Notes under the pieces: generated by a model | The model's input: only the letters and a program-made list of their open reading frames with translations | What the model was told of the DNA's origin: nothing | The model's database searches: none | Shown: in pieces, positions 8,123 through 16,885 of the stretch | How the letters are laid out: the number at the start of each line of letters is the position of its first letter | How positions within the stretch are numbered: the stretch's first letter is position 1 | Position numbers and translations under genes: made by a program | DNA from: Nocardioides lianchengensis | GTDB taxonomy: Bacteria > Actinomycetota > Actinomycetes > Propionibacteriales > Nocardioidaceae | Direction: 5' to 3' | DNA length: 64,000 nt | Assembly (NCBI RefSeq): GCF_900101465.1 | Contig: NZ_FMZM01000010.1 | Span: forward strand, 62,001-126,000

Positions 8123-9046
8123 TCAGATCGGGACGTTCAGGGTGAGCGTGTAGCCCTCGTCGATTGACCCCGTCGCCTTGGCCATCTGCAGCGAGTAGCC
8201 GTCGGAGAAGATGTTGTCGCTGTCCAGCGGGGTCTGCTCCATGTTGGTCGCGCTCTGCTCGTAGCCCTCGGTCGCGTAGACCTCGTCGCAGGTCGCCTCG
8301 GGGATGGCCAGCTGCGAGGTGCGGAGCTTGTTCGTGTACGTCGTCGCGTCGGCCAGCGACTGGTAGACCTCGAAGTGCATGTGCGGCCAGCGGCCGGAGT
8401 ACGCCGCGGGGAAGATCGTCGTGAACTCGACCATCCCGTCGGCGTCGGTCTCCTGGACCCCGCGCAGGTAGTTCTCGTCGACGACCGCCTCGGAGTACAT
8501 CGAGTAGTCGCCGTTGCGGTCGCAGTGCCACAGGTAGACCGCGGCGCCGCTGAGGACGGTGATGTCGTCGCCGTTGAGGTCGTAGACCTTCAGCCGGACC
8601 GTGGTCGGGACGCCCTCGGCCACCCCGGAGGCGTCGCCGAAGCTGGTGGTGAGGTCGCTGCGGACGATCCCGGACTCGCTGAGCACGTTGGGCCCGTTGG
8701 AGCCGTCACCCGGGTAGGGGCCGGCGGTCTCCTCGGGGATCTCGCCGTCGGCGACCTCCACGTCCGACTCGGTGCCCATCCGCCCGCCGCCGCCCGGCGC
8801 ACCGTCGGGCGGGGTGCCGCCGGGGCCGCCGCCGGCGGACGCGGACGCGCTCGCGGAGGAGCTGATCGTCGTACTGCTGCCGTCGGAGCCGCAGGCGACC
8901 AGCGCCGCCGCGGCACCGACGCCGCCGAAGATCGACAGGACGCCGCGCCGGCCGAGCCGGTTGCGCTCCACGATCTTGGGGAGGTCGTGGGAGAGGCCGA
9001 GGTCGTGATCCTCTAGCTCGTCGTGGCCGTGGTGGTGATCGCTCAT
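8123..9046 (-). CDS. Exported intradiol ring-cleavage dioxygenase-like lipoprotein
   Basis: The 307-residue protein has a His-rich start (MSDHHHGHDELEDHD), a twin-arginine segment (LGRRGVLSIFGG) and a lipobox LVAC, so it is predicted to be exported, probably by Tat, and anchored outside the membrane. The mature part begins with a Gly/Pro-rich linker, then an intradiol dioxygenase fold: ETAGPYPGDG, YLWHCDRNGDYS, and AAYSGRWPHMHFEVY, which supplies the Tyr and HxH iron ligands. Classical members open catechol or protocatechuate rings in the cytoplasm; exported ones are poorly understood and may act on larger aromatic or quinone compounds. An ATG three codons upstream (9055) is an alternative start. 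Confidence 0.83.
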   Translation of the reverse strand: MSDHHHGHDELEDHDLGLSHDLPKIVERNRLGRRGVLSIFGGVGAAAALVACGSDGSSTTISSSASASASAGGGPGGTPPDGAPGGGGRMGTESDVEVADGEIPEETAGPYPGDGSNGPNVLSESGIVRSDLTTSFGDASGVAEGVPTTVRLKVYDLNGDDITVLSGAAVYLWHCDRNGDYSMYSEAVVDENYLRGVQETDADGMVEFTTIFPAAYSGRWPHMHFEVYQSLADATTYTNKLRTSQLAIPEATCDEVYATEGYEQSATNMEQTPLDSDNIFSDGYSLQMAKATGSIDEGYTLTLNVPI

Positions 9047-9092
9047 GGGGACCATGGAAGGCCAGGATCCTGTGCGTCGCCTGTGCGCCACC

Positions 9093-9138
9093 GGTGATTG
9101 AGCAGCGAAGGACGAAGTCCTGAACGCCCGTCGAAACC
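9093..9138. repeat. REP-like repeat, GGTGATTGAG...CGAAACC form
   Basis: The unit opens GGTGATTGAG, contains a GGACGAAGTCC palindrome, and closes GTCGAAACC. It lies just downstream of dnaE2 and matches the units at 43585-43623 and 55374-55513, including the shared GGACGAAGTCC core. Confidence 0.65.
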
Positions 9139-9168
9139 CCCTCAGCCGGCAGGTGACGGTGGGCACTG

Positions 9169-12100
9169 TCAGTGGAAGTCCCGTGACCGGTGCCGGGCCT
9201 TCAGGGCCGCTCCGGCGGTCGGATCGACCTCCTCCAGCGGACCGAGGCGGTCGGCGAGGAGATTGGTGGCGCCGTCCTCGTGCTCGAGCACGCCGCGGAT
9301 GACCATGCCGGCCGACGAGGTGGCGACCTCGCGGTAGCGGCGCCAGACCCCGACCGTGACGATGACGTTGAGCATGCCGGTCTCGTCCTCGAGGTTGAGG
9401 AAGGTGACGCCACCGGCGGTGCCCGGGCGCTGACGGTGGGTGATCATGCCGGCGACGCTGACCCGGCGGCCGGAGTCGACCTGCTGGAGGTCGGTGACGC
9501 TGCGGATCCCGCCGGCGGCCAGCCGCGGCCGGAGGTGGACGAAGGGGTGCGCCTCGGGGGTCATGCCGGTGGCCCACAGGTCGGCGAGGGTGGTCTCGAC
9601 CGCGCCCATCTCGGGCAGCTCGGGGGCGTCGGCGGTCATCCGCAGCCCCTCCAGCTGGTCGTCGCGCTCGGTCCAGCCGGCGTTCCACAGCGCGCGGCGG
9701 CGGCTCAGCCCGGCGCTCTCGAACACCCCCGCGGTGGCCAGCGCCTCCAGCTGCCGTGCGTCCAGGCCGGCGCGCCGCGACAGGTCGAGCTGGTCGTCGA
9801 AGGGCCGCTCGGCGCGGGCGGCGACGATCCGCTCGGCGACCGCGGTGCCGATGCCACGCACGGAGTCCAGCCCCAGCCGGACGGCGTACGACGTGTCGCG
9901 CCGGTGGGCCGGGGTCGGGTCGGGCGTCCCGGGGACGAAGTCCGTCCGGTCGGGGTGGTCGCGGAGGCAGTCGGCCAGGCCGGTCGCGCCGGGGGCGGCC
10001 CCGGGCAGCAGCTCCAGGTCGGCCGTGGCCCGCGATACGGCGAGGTCGGGGCGCAGCACGCTGACGCCATGTCGCCGGGCGTCGCCGACCAGGGACTGCG
10101 GGGAGTAGAAGCCCATCGGCTGGGCCCGCAGCAGCGCGGCCAGGAACGCCCCGGGGTAGTGCAGCTTGAACCACGAGCTGGCGTAGACGAGCTTGGCGAA
10201 GGACAGCGAGTGGCTCTCGGCGAAGCCGAAGTTCGCGAAGGAGAGGATCTTCAGGTAGATCGCGTCGGCGTCCTCGCCGACCAGCCCGCGGCGGGCCATC
10301 CCGGCGTACAGCTTCTCCTTGATGCTCTCGATCCGCTCGATGCCGCGCTTGGAGCCCATCGCCCGACGCAGCAGGTCGGCCTCGTCGGGGGTGCAGTCCC
10401 CGATGGCCTTGGCCATGTCCATCAGCTGCTCCTGGAAGAGTGGGACGCCGAGGGTGCGCTCCAGCACCGGGACCAGGTCCTCGTGGGGGTAGGTGATCGG
10501 CTCGCGGCCGGTGGCGCGGCGGATGTAGGGATGGACGGCGCCGCCCTGGATCGGGCCGGGCCGGATCAGCGCGATCTCGATGGCCAGGTCGTAGAACGTG
10601 CGCGGCTGCAGCCGCGGCAGGGTGCCGATCTGGGCCCGGCTCTCGACCTGGAAGACCCCGATCGAGTCGGCCCGGCAGAGCATGTCGAAGACCGCCGGCT
10701 CCTCCTTCGGCACCGTGCTCAGCTCCCACGCCTCCCCGAGGTGCGTCTCGGAGATCCGCATCATGTGGTCGAGGGCGGAGAGCATGCCGAGGCCGAGCAG
10801 GTCGAACTTCACCAGGCCCATGAACTCGCAGGCGTCCTTGTCCCACTGCAGCACGGTGCGCTTGTCCATCCGGGCCCGCTCGATCGGGCAGACCTCGCCG
10901 ATCGGCCGCTCGGTGAGCACCATCCCGCCGGAGTGGATGCCGAGGTGGCGCGGCGCCCCGAGCAGGTCGTTGGCCAGCTCGACGACCTGCTGGGGCACGT
11001 CATCGCCGGCCGTCACCTCGCTCCAGGAGCTGACCTGCTTGGACCACGCGTCCTGCTGGCCGGGGGCGTGCCCGAGCGCCTTGGCGGCGTCGCGGACGGC
11101 CATCTTGGGGCGGTAGCCGATCACGTTGGCGACCTGGGCGGCGTTGTGGCGGCCGTAGGTGTCGTAGACCCACTGGATGACCTCCTCGCGGCGGTCGGAG
11201 TCGAAGTCGACGTCGATGTCGGGCTCCTCGTCGCGGTGGGAGGAGATGAACCGCTCGAACGGCAGCCGGTAGAAGACCGGGTCGATCGCGGTGATGCCGA
11301 GGGCGTAGCAGACCGCCGAGCTGGCCGCGCTCCCCCGGCCCTGGCAGAGGATCTGCTGGGACCGGGCGAACTCGACGATGTCGTGGACGATGACGAAGTA
11401 GCCGGCGAAGTCCTTGCGGTCGATCACCTCCAGCTCCATCTCGACCTTGGCCCGCGCGTCGACCTCGAGGTCGCGGCCGGCGTACCGCTCGGCGAAGCCG
11501 CGCTCGGTCAGCTCGCGCAGCCGGCTCATCGGCGTGTGCCCCTCGGGGATGCCGTTCTTGGGCAGCCGCGGGGTGGCCTTCTGGAGGTCGAAGGCGCACT
11601 CGTCGGCGAGGACGACGCTGCGCGGGACGGCATCGGGATGCCGGGCGAAGCGGCGGGCCATCTCCGCGCCGGAGCGCAGGCTGGCCGCGCCCGACGGCCG
11701 CAGCCAGCCGTCCATCTCGGCCAGGCTCCGCCGGGCCCGTACGGCGGCCATCGCCGCCGCGGTCCGGTGCCCGGAGGGGGTCGCGTGGTGGACGTTGTTG
11801 GTGGCGACGACCGGCAGCCCGCGGTCGGCCGCCACCGCGGCCAGCTGGTCGTTGTGGGACGTGTCGAGGGGGAAGCCGTGGTCGGTCAGCTCGACCGCGA
11901 CGTGCTCGGCGCCGAAGCGCGCGACCAGCAGGTCGACCTCCTCGGCGGCCGCCCGGGGGCCGGCGCTCGCGAGGGCCTGGCGGACGGTGCCCTTGCGGCA
12001 GCCGGTGAGCACCAGCCAGTGGCCCCGCCCCCGCTCGGCCAGCTCGTCGAGGTCGTAGAGCGGGCGGCCCTTCTCGTCGCCGCGCAGCTGGGCGTCGGTG

Positions 12101-12558
12101 ATCGCGGCGGCCAGCCGGTGGTAGCCCTCCACCCCCCGGGCCAGCACCAGCAGGTGACTGCCCTCCGGGTCGGCCACGCCCAGCTGCGGCCGGCTCAGGC
12201 CCAGCGAGAGCTCGGCGCCGTAGACGGTGCGCACGTCGTGCTGCTGCGCGGTCTCGGCGAACAGCGGAGCGCCGTAGAAGCCGTCGTGGTCGGTGATGGC
12301 CAGCGCGTGCATACCCAGCCGGGCCGCCTCGACGACCAGGTGGTCCGGCCCGCTGGCGCCGTCGAGGAAGCTGAAGCTGCTGTGGCAGTGCAGCTCGGCG
12401 TACGGCGTGACCGGGCCGGACGGGCGGGTGACCACGACCTGCTCGCGCCGGTGCTTGCGCGTCGAGATCGGGGCCTCGGGATCGGTCGGCCGCCGGCGGC
12501 CGGAGAGCCGGGCCTCCAGGTCGCCCCAGGACATGTTGGCGGGGTTGTTCCAGCCCAC
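9169..12558 (-). CDS. dnaE2: Error-prone DNA polymerase DnaE2 (ImuC)
   Basis: DnaE2 is the C-family polymerase that performs SOS-induced translesion synthesis with ImuA' and ImuB. The 1129-residue protein has the PHP domain (ELHCHSSFSFLDG near residue 55, AITDHDG near 85), the polymerase palm with catalytic acidic residues PDIDVDFD (about 445-452), the CQGRGSAASS loop, and a C-terminal OB fold (TFLNLEDETG). The GTG start at 12558 overlaps the imuB stop by one base (TAGTG); an ATG eight codons later (MSWGDLEARL) is possible. Apparent reading frame upstream of 12558 is imuB in another frame. Confidence 0.93.
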   Translation of the reverse strand: MGWNNPANMSWGDLEARLSGRRRPTDPEAPISTRKHRREQVVVTRPSGPVTPYAELHCHSSFSFLDGASGPDHLVVEAARLGMHALAITDHDGFYGAPLFAETAQQHDVRTVYGAELSLGLSRPQLGVADPEGSHLLVLARGVEGYHRLAAAITDAQLRGDEKGRPLYDLDELAERGRGHWLVLTGCRKGTVRQALASAGPRAAAEEVDLLVARFGAEHVAVELTDHGFPLDTSHNDQLAAVAADRGLPVVATNNVHHATPSGHRTAAAMAAVRARRSLAEMDGWLRPSGAASLRSGAEMARRFARHPDAVPRSVVLADECAFDLQKATPRLPKNGIPEGHTPMSRLRELTERGFAERYAGRDLEVDARAKVEMELEVIDRKDFAGYFVIVHDIVEFARSQQILCQGRGSAASSAVCYALGITAIDPVFYRLPFERFISSHRDEEPDIDVDFDSDRREEVIQWVYDTYGRHNAAQVANVIGYRPKMAVRDAAKALGHAPGQQDAWSKQVSSWSEVTAGDDVPQQVVELANDLLGAPRHLGIHSGGMVLTERPIGEVCPIERARMDKRTVLQWDKDACEFMGLVKFDLLGLGMLSALDHMMRISETHLGEAWELSTVPKEEPAVFDMLCRADSIGVFQVESRAQIGTLPRLQPRTFYDLAIEIALIRPGPIQGGAVHPYIRRATGREPITYPHEDLVPVLERTLGVPLFQEQLMDMAKAIGDCTPDEADLLRRAMGSKRGIERIESIKEKLYAGMARRGLVGEDADAIYLKILSFANFGFAESHSLSFAKLVYASSWFKLHYPGAFLAALLRAQPMGFYSPQSLVGDARRHGVSVLRPDLAVSRATADLELLPGAAPGATGLADCLRDHPDRTDFVPGTPDPTPAHRRDTSYAVRLGLDSVRGIGTAVAERIVAARAERPFDDQLDLSRRAGLDARQLEALATAGVFESAGLSRRRALWNAGWTERDDQLEGLRMTADAPELPEMGAVETTLADLWATGMTPEAHPFVHLRPRLAAGGIRSVTDLQQVDSGRRVSVAGMITHRQRPGTAGGVTFLNLEDETGMLNVIVTVGVWRRYREVATSSAGMVIRGVLEHEDGATNLLADRLGPLEEVDPTAGAALKARHRSRDFH

Positions 12559-14111
12559 TAGTCGTACCCTGCCTCGGTCCACCAGACGTCGCCGTCGAGG
12601 GTGAGCAGCCAGGCCCGCCCGTCGACGCCGACCACCTGGAAGCGGGCCACCCGGCGGCCGCCGGACTCCCACCACTGCTCCTCGACCACCCACGGTCCGG
12701 CCCAGGCCGCGACCGGCTGGCGGTCCTCGTCGGGACCGGGCCGGAAGACCGCCGGGTCGGCGCTCAGCGCCCCTCGGTCGTCGAGGGCGACCGGGCGGCG
12801 GGCGGCGTCGTACACCTCGGCGGGCCAGGGGGTGCGCAGCACCCGCGCCGGGGCGGGCGGGGGCAGGCTGCCGGGCCACGGCGGACCCGTCGGACGCAGC
12901 CCGGTCGGCCGCTCGCCCCACGGCACCCAGGCCTGGCGGTCGGCCGGACCCCGCCCGCCCTGGAGGACGGGTACGACGACCGCGTCGTGGCCGAGCATGC
13001 CCTGCACCCGGGCGATGCCGCGCTCGACCCGCTCGTCGGTGCCGCCCCACAGCACGTCGGCGTGCACCGCGTCGGGGACCACGGTCTCGGGCACGAACCG
13101 AACCCGCTCCACCGGCCGGCTCACGTCACCGGCCCTGAACCCACCCTGCAACTGCCAGTGCAGCCGGTCGACCAGGTCGGCGGCGGTGAAGAACCGGGGG
13201 TGCAGCCAGCTCCGCACCGACGCCGGCCGACCCTCGGGGTCCTCACCCTCGCAGCGCGCCTCGACCCGCACCTCGGTGCAGACCAGCCCCTGCTGGGCGA
13301 GACCCGCCACGAACGCCTCGGCCGTACGGCGGGCGCTGAACACGATCGTCTCCGCCGAGTCGAGAGGCGGCTCGAAGTCGACGTGCCGCTCGAGCTCCGG
13401 CGGCGGCGTGCGGGTGGGGAGGTGGACCGCCCCGTCGCCACCGACCACCCGGTGCACCCAGGCGACGTGGCTGCCGAACCGGTCGCGGACGTCGGCCGCG
13501 CGCAGCCGGCCCAGGTCGCCGAGGGTGCGCAGCCCCAGCCGGCGCAGCAGGCTCACCGCGTCGGGGTCGTCGAGCACCTCGACCGGCAGCGTGCGCAGGA
13601 AGTCGGGCGACCCGCCCGCGGGCACCACCAGGCTCTCCTGCGACCGGGCCCGGCGCGCGGCCTGCTCGGCGGTGAACAGCTCGTCGGCCACGCCGGTGCG
13701 GCTGTCCCAGACCCCCAGCGTCACCAGCCGCTCGGCGAGCACCGCGCCCGCCTCCTCCTCGCCGCCGTAGAAGCGGCCCGGCGAGCGCAGGGCCACCAGC
13801 CCGGGTCGCAGCGGGGCGATGCCGGGGCGGAGCTGCTCGACCGCGACCAGCACGTCCTCGAAGGCGCGCGCGTCGCGCTCGGGCGACGCCGCCAGCACGG
13901 CCAGCTCGGGGCACCGGCCCTGGGCGTCGCGCCGCCGCATCCCCCGTCGTACGCCGAGGGCGCGGGCGGGCTCGTTGCAGGCCTGGACCAGGTTGGCGTG
14001 GAAGACCGCCGCGGGCAGCCGGTCGGGCAGCCCGGCCTCGCCGGCGGCCGCGACCACCGGCCAGTCCGGGCACCAGACCACCAGGACCCGCTTCTCCAGG
14101 ACGCCGGTCAT
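12558..14111 (-). CDS. imuB: Y-family polymerase-like protein ImuB (DnaE2 partner)
   Basis: ImuB is a catalytically inactive Y-family polymerase relative that bridges DnaE2, ImuA' and the beta clamp. The 517-residue product begins VLVVWCPDWPVVAA, where active enzymes have the first catalytic acidic residues, and reads LRSPGRFYGGEEEAG where they have the S-x-D-E motif, so the active site is lost as expected. Palm, finger and little-finger regions are otherwise recognisable. Near residues 350-357, where mycobacterial ImuB carries a QLPLWG-type clamp-binding motif, the sequence is HADVLWGG, lacking the Gln. The ATG at 14111 overlaps the imuA' stop in an ATGA. Confidence 0.9.
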   Translation of the reverse strand: MTGVLEKRVLVVWCPDWPVVAAAGEAGLPDRLPAAVFHANLVQACNEPARALGVRRGMRRRDAQGRCPELAVLAASPERDARAFEDVLVAVEQLRPGIAPLRPGLVALRSPGRFYGGEEEAGAVLAERLVTLGVWDSRTGVADELFTAEQAARRARSQESLVVPAGGSPDFLRTLPVEVLDDPDAVSLLRRLGLRTLGDLGRLRAADVRDRFGSHVAWVHRVVGGDGAVHLPTRTPPPELERHVDFEPPLDSAETIVFSARRTAEAFVAGLAQQGLVCTEVRVEARCEGEDPEGRPASVRSWLHPRFFTAADLVDRLHWQLQGGFRAGDVSRPVERVRFVPETVVPDAVHADVLWGGTDERVERGIARVQGMLGHDAVVVPVLQGGRGPADRQAWVPWGERPTGLRPTGPPWPGSLPPPAPARVLRTPWPAEVYDAARRPVALDDRGALSADPAVFRPGPDEDRQPVAAWAGPWVVEEQWWESGGRRVARFQVVGVDGRAWLLTLDGDVWWTEAGYD

Positions 14112-14764
14112 CCGGCCTCCTCCAGAGCGCGTACGGCGGGCTCGGCCCGGCGCGCCCCGGCCACCGGGTCGGGCAGCCACAGCTCGGAGCGGCGGGGCGG
14201 CGCCGCCCCCCGTCGTACGACGACCGCGGCCCGGCGGGCCCGGAGGTGCCCGTGGCCCTGCCCGACCCCCGACCAGACCGGCTCCTCGACGCCGAGCCGG
14301 GCCTCGCAGCGCGGCCACTCGCCCTGGACCAGCAGCACCGCGGCGCGCTTGCGCAGCCGCGCCCCCATCCGCTCGGCGACCGAGGCCGCGACCCGGCCGC
14401 CCGGGCGCACCAGCACGACCGGCGCGACGTCGACGAGCGCGGCGGTGACCTCCAGCCACTGCTCCCCCGGCTCGGGCACCAGCACGGTGCGCGACAGCTC
14501 GACGCCGGCCTCGGCCGCGGCCTCGACCCCGAAGTCGGGGATCCCGACGACCGCGCACCACTCCCCGGCCCGCGACGGCCCGGCCAGCAGGGTCATCGCC
14601 AGGCCCAGCCCGTCGACCTCGTAGCTGGCGCCGGCGTACAGCTGCACCACCCCGGACAGCGCCGGGTGGACCGGCAGCGCCGCCCGGGGCATCCCGCCGG
14701 CCATCCCCTGCATGCGCGCCCGCAGCTGGTCCAGCTGGCTCAGGTCGGGGGCGGCGGAGGACAC
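14108..14764 (-). CDS. Mutasome accessory protein ImuA'-like
   Basis: This 218-residue protein occupies the position of mycobacterial imuA', directly under the SOS box and overlapping imuB by 4 nt. It resembles a degenerate RecA-like core: VVQLYAGASYEVDGLGLAMTL, WCAVVGIPDFGVEAAAEAG and VVLVRPGGRVAA fall where RecA relatives have the P-loop region and later strands, but no Walker A GKT/S is present. ImuA' is essential for DnaE2-dependent mutagenesis in mycobacteria. The start is GTG at 14764; an ATG just upstream (14770) is in a different frame. Assignment rests mainly on context plus weak fold similarity. Confidence 0.78.
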   Translation of the reverse strand: MSSAAPDLSQLDQLRARMQGMAGGMPRAALPVHPALSGVVQLYAGASYEVDGLGLAMTLLAGPSRAGEWCAVVGIPDFGVEAAAEAGVELSRTVLVPEPGEQWLEVTAALVDVAPVVLVRPGGRVAASVAERMGARLRKRAAVLLVQGEWPRCEARLGVEEPVWSGVGQGHGHLRARRAAVVVRRGAAPPRRSELWLPDPVAGARRAEPAVRALEEAG

Positions 14765-14773
14765 ACCCCATCA

Positions 14774-14789
14774 TCGAACACCTGTTCGA
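14774..14789. promoter_or_regulatory. LexA (SOS) box
   Basis: TCGAACA, two bases, TGTTCGA is a perfect 7-2-7 palindrome that matches the Gram-positive and actinobacterial LexA consensus CGAACRNRYGTTYG at 13 of 14 positions. It ends 10 nt upstream of the imuA' start, so the three-gene mutasome operon should be induced by DNA damage. Confidence 0.86.
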
Positions 14790-14811
14790 ACGAGTCAATC
14801 CGGACCCCGAA

Positions 14812-14870
14812 CTGCCGAGTCGGCGCGAGCTCGCGCCGACTCGGCAGCGAGCTCACGCCGACTCGGCGTG
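14812..14870. terminator. Tandem hairpins downstream of the FadD15-type gene
   Basis: Bases 14812-14847 form a perfect 36-bp palindrome (18-bp arms, CTGCCGAGTCGGCGCGAG and its complement). A smaller 8-1-8 hairpin, CACGCCGA with TCGGCGTG, follows at 14854-14870 and repeats the same GCCGACTCGGC core. They lie just beyond the stop of the minus-strand acyl-CoA ligase gene and between it and the SOS promoter. No T-run follows, which is common for GC-rich actinobacterial terminators. Confidence 0.65.
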
Positions 14871-14878
14871 GAGCGGGC

Positions 14879-16699
14879 TCAGACGTAGAAGGCCGCGATG
14901 CGGTCCTTGTTGTTGTCCTCGACGATGTTGCGCTTGACCTTCATCGAGGGCGTGAGCTCCCCGGACTCGATGGTCAGGTCGTGGTCGAGGATCTCCCACT
15001 TCTTGATGGTCTCCCAGCGGTTCAGCCTGGCGTTCAGCTGCTCGACGTACCCGCCGACGAGCGCCTTGACCTCCGGGGACGACACGATCTCGGTGTACGA
15101 CTTACCGGCCTGGCCGTTCTCCTCGGCCCAGCCCGCGATCGCGTCGGGGTCGAGGGTGACCAGCGCGACCACGAAGTTGCGCTCGTTGCCGAAGACCATG
15201 AACTGGCTGGTGTAGGGGCAGATCGCCTTGAACTTCGACTCGATCGCCGACGGGGCGATGTACTTGCCGCCGGAGGTCTTGAAGAGGTCCTTGATCCGGC
15301 CGGTGATGGTGAGGAAGCCGTCGGCGTCGATGCTGCCCTTGTCGCCGGTGCGCAGCCAGCCGTCCTCGGTGAACGCCTTGGCGGTCTCCTCGGGGAGGTT
15401 GTGGTAGCCCTCCATGACGTGGGGGCCCTTGATCTGGACCTCGTCGCCCTCGCCGATGCGGATCTCCGCGCCGGGCAGCGCGGGGCCGACCGTGCCGATC
15501 TTGTACTCCTCGGGGTGGTTGACCGTCGCGCCCGCGGAGTTCTCGGTCATGCCGTAGCCCTCGAGGATGAGGATGCCGGCCGCGTGGAACCACTCCGCGA
15601 TCTCGGAGTTCAGCGCCGCGGACCCGGAGATGAAGAACCGGACCCGGCCACCGAACCGGTCGCGCACCTTGCTGAAGACCAGCTTGTCGAAGAGCCCGTG
15701 CTGCAGGTTGAGCAGGAACGGGACGCCCTGCCCCTCGCGCTTGAGCTTGTCGACCTTGATGCCGACCTCGAACGCCTTGAGGAACAGCTTCTCCTTCAGA
15801 CCGCCCTCGGCCGCCTGCATCGTGACGATCCGGCCGTGGGCCTTCTCGAAGATGCGCGGCGCGGCGCCCATGAAGGTGGGCTTCACGATGCCGAGGTTCT
15901 CGACGATCTTGTCGACCCGGCCGTCGATGGCCGTCGCGAAGCCGCAGGCCAGCTGGGTCGAGAGCAGCACCTTGCCGAACACGTGGGCCATCGGCAGCCA
16001 CAGGAACTGCAGGTCGTCCTCGTGCAGGATGTCCTGGGCCTTGATCGCCGCGCCCTCATAGACCCAGGAGCTGTGCTTGAGCCGCACGCCCTTGGGCTTG
16101 CCGGTGGTGCCGGAGGTGTAGACCAGCGTCGCCAGCTGGTCCGGCGGGATCGACTTGGCGGTCTGCTCGATCACGTCGGGGTGGTCGGCGAGGTAGGCCT
16201 CACCGAGCTCGGCGAGACCGTCGAGGTCGATGATCCAGTCACCGTCGGTGGCGCCGTCGAAGGTCACGACCTTCGCCAGGTGCGGCAGCTCGTTCTTGTG
16301 CTCGCGCAGCTTGGCGATCTGCTCGTCGTCCTCGGCGAAGACCACGCGGCACTCCGCGTCACCGAGGATGTACGCCGTGTCCTCGCCGTTCGTGGTCGGG
16401 TAGACGGTGGTCGTCGCGGCCCCGGCGCACATCACGGCCAGGTCGGAGAGGATCCACTCGTAGCGGGTGCCGGCGGCGATGCCGACCCGCTGCTCGGGCT
16501 CGAGGCCGAGGGCGAGCAGCCCGGCGGCGAGCCGGGAGACCCGGTCCCCGGCCTGCTGCCAGGTGACGGACTCCCAGGCCTCCCCTCGCGGGAAGCGGAA
16601 GGCCTCGGTGCCGGGGGTGGCGGCCACCCGGTTGAGGAACTGCACGGCCACGTTGGGCTCGAGATGGTCGACGAAGCTCGTGTCATGGTTGGCGGGCAT
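14879..16699 (-). CDS. Long-chain fatty-acid-CoA ligase (FadD15 type)
   Basis: The enzyme activates long-chain fatty acids to acyl-CoA using ATP in two steps through an acyl-adenylate. The 606-residue protein has the AMP-binding P-loop TLVYTSGTTGKPKG (about residue 185), the GYGMTENSAG motif (about 335), and the C-terminal hinge and catalytic lysine region (GRIKDLFKTSGGKYIAPS, about 480). It looks like the AMP-dependent ligases annotated FadD15. The ATG at 16699 has an AGGAG ribosome site five nt upstream; longer reading frame above it is not supported. It appears to be a single-gene transcript with hairpins at both ends. Confidence 0.9.
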   Translation of the reverse strand: MPANHDTSFVDHLEPNVAVQFLNRVAATPGTEAFRFPRGEAWESVTWQQAGDRVSRLAAGLLALGLEPEQRVGIAAGTRYEWILSDLAVMCAGAATTTVYPTTNGEDTAYILGDAECRVVFAEDDEQIAKLREHKNELPHLAKVVTFDGATDGDWIIDLDGLAELGEAYLADHPDVIEQTAKSIPPDQLATLVYTSGTTGKPKGVRLKHSSWVYEGAAIKAQDILHEDDLQFLWLPMAHVFGKVLLSTQLACGFATAIDGRVDKIVENLGIVKPTFMGAAPRIFEKAHGRIVTMQAAEGGLKEKLFLKAFEVGIKVDKLKREGQGVPFLLNLQHGLFDKLVFSKVRDRFGGRVRFFISGSAALNSEIAEWFHAAGILILEGYGMTENSAGATVNHPEEYKIGTVGPALPGAEIRIGEGDEVQIKGPHVMEGYHNLPEETAKAFTEDGWLRTGDKGSIDADGFLTITGRIKDLFKTSGGKYIAPSAIESKFKAICPYTSQFMVFGNERNFVVALVTLDPDAIAGWAEENGQAGKSYTEIVSSPEVKALVGGYVEQLNARLNRWETIKKWEILDHDLTIESGELTPSMKVKRNIVEDNNKDRIAAFYV

Positions 16700-16885
16700 G
16701 TCACTCCTGCAGGGGATGGCGGCGGGAGGCTGGCGGTCCCCGGCACCCTCCCAAGCGCGGCTTGTTGCGGAGTAACCTACGTCACTAGACAACTCGCGGG
16801 TAACCCGAACGGGCGAGCGTGTCCGGAATCCTCAGGTGGGTTGCCCGCGTCGCGTCGTACGACTGGTCGGCGCCGGCCGGATGAG

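Noticed and set aside
9190..12561. Long plus-strand open frame opposite dnaE2 (over 1100 codons)
   Set aside because: It is the antisense shadow of a clear DnaE2 in very GC-rich DNA; its translation is low-complexity Arg/Gly/Asp/Val-rich with no motifs.
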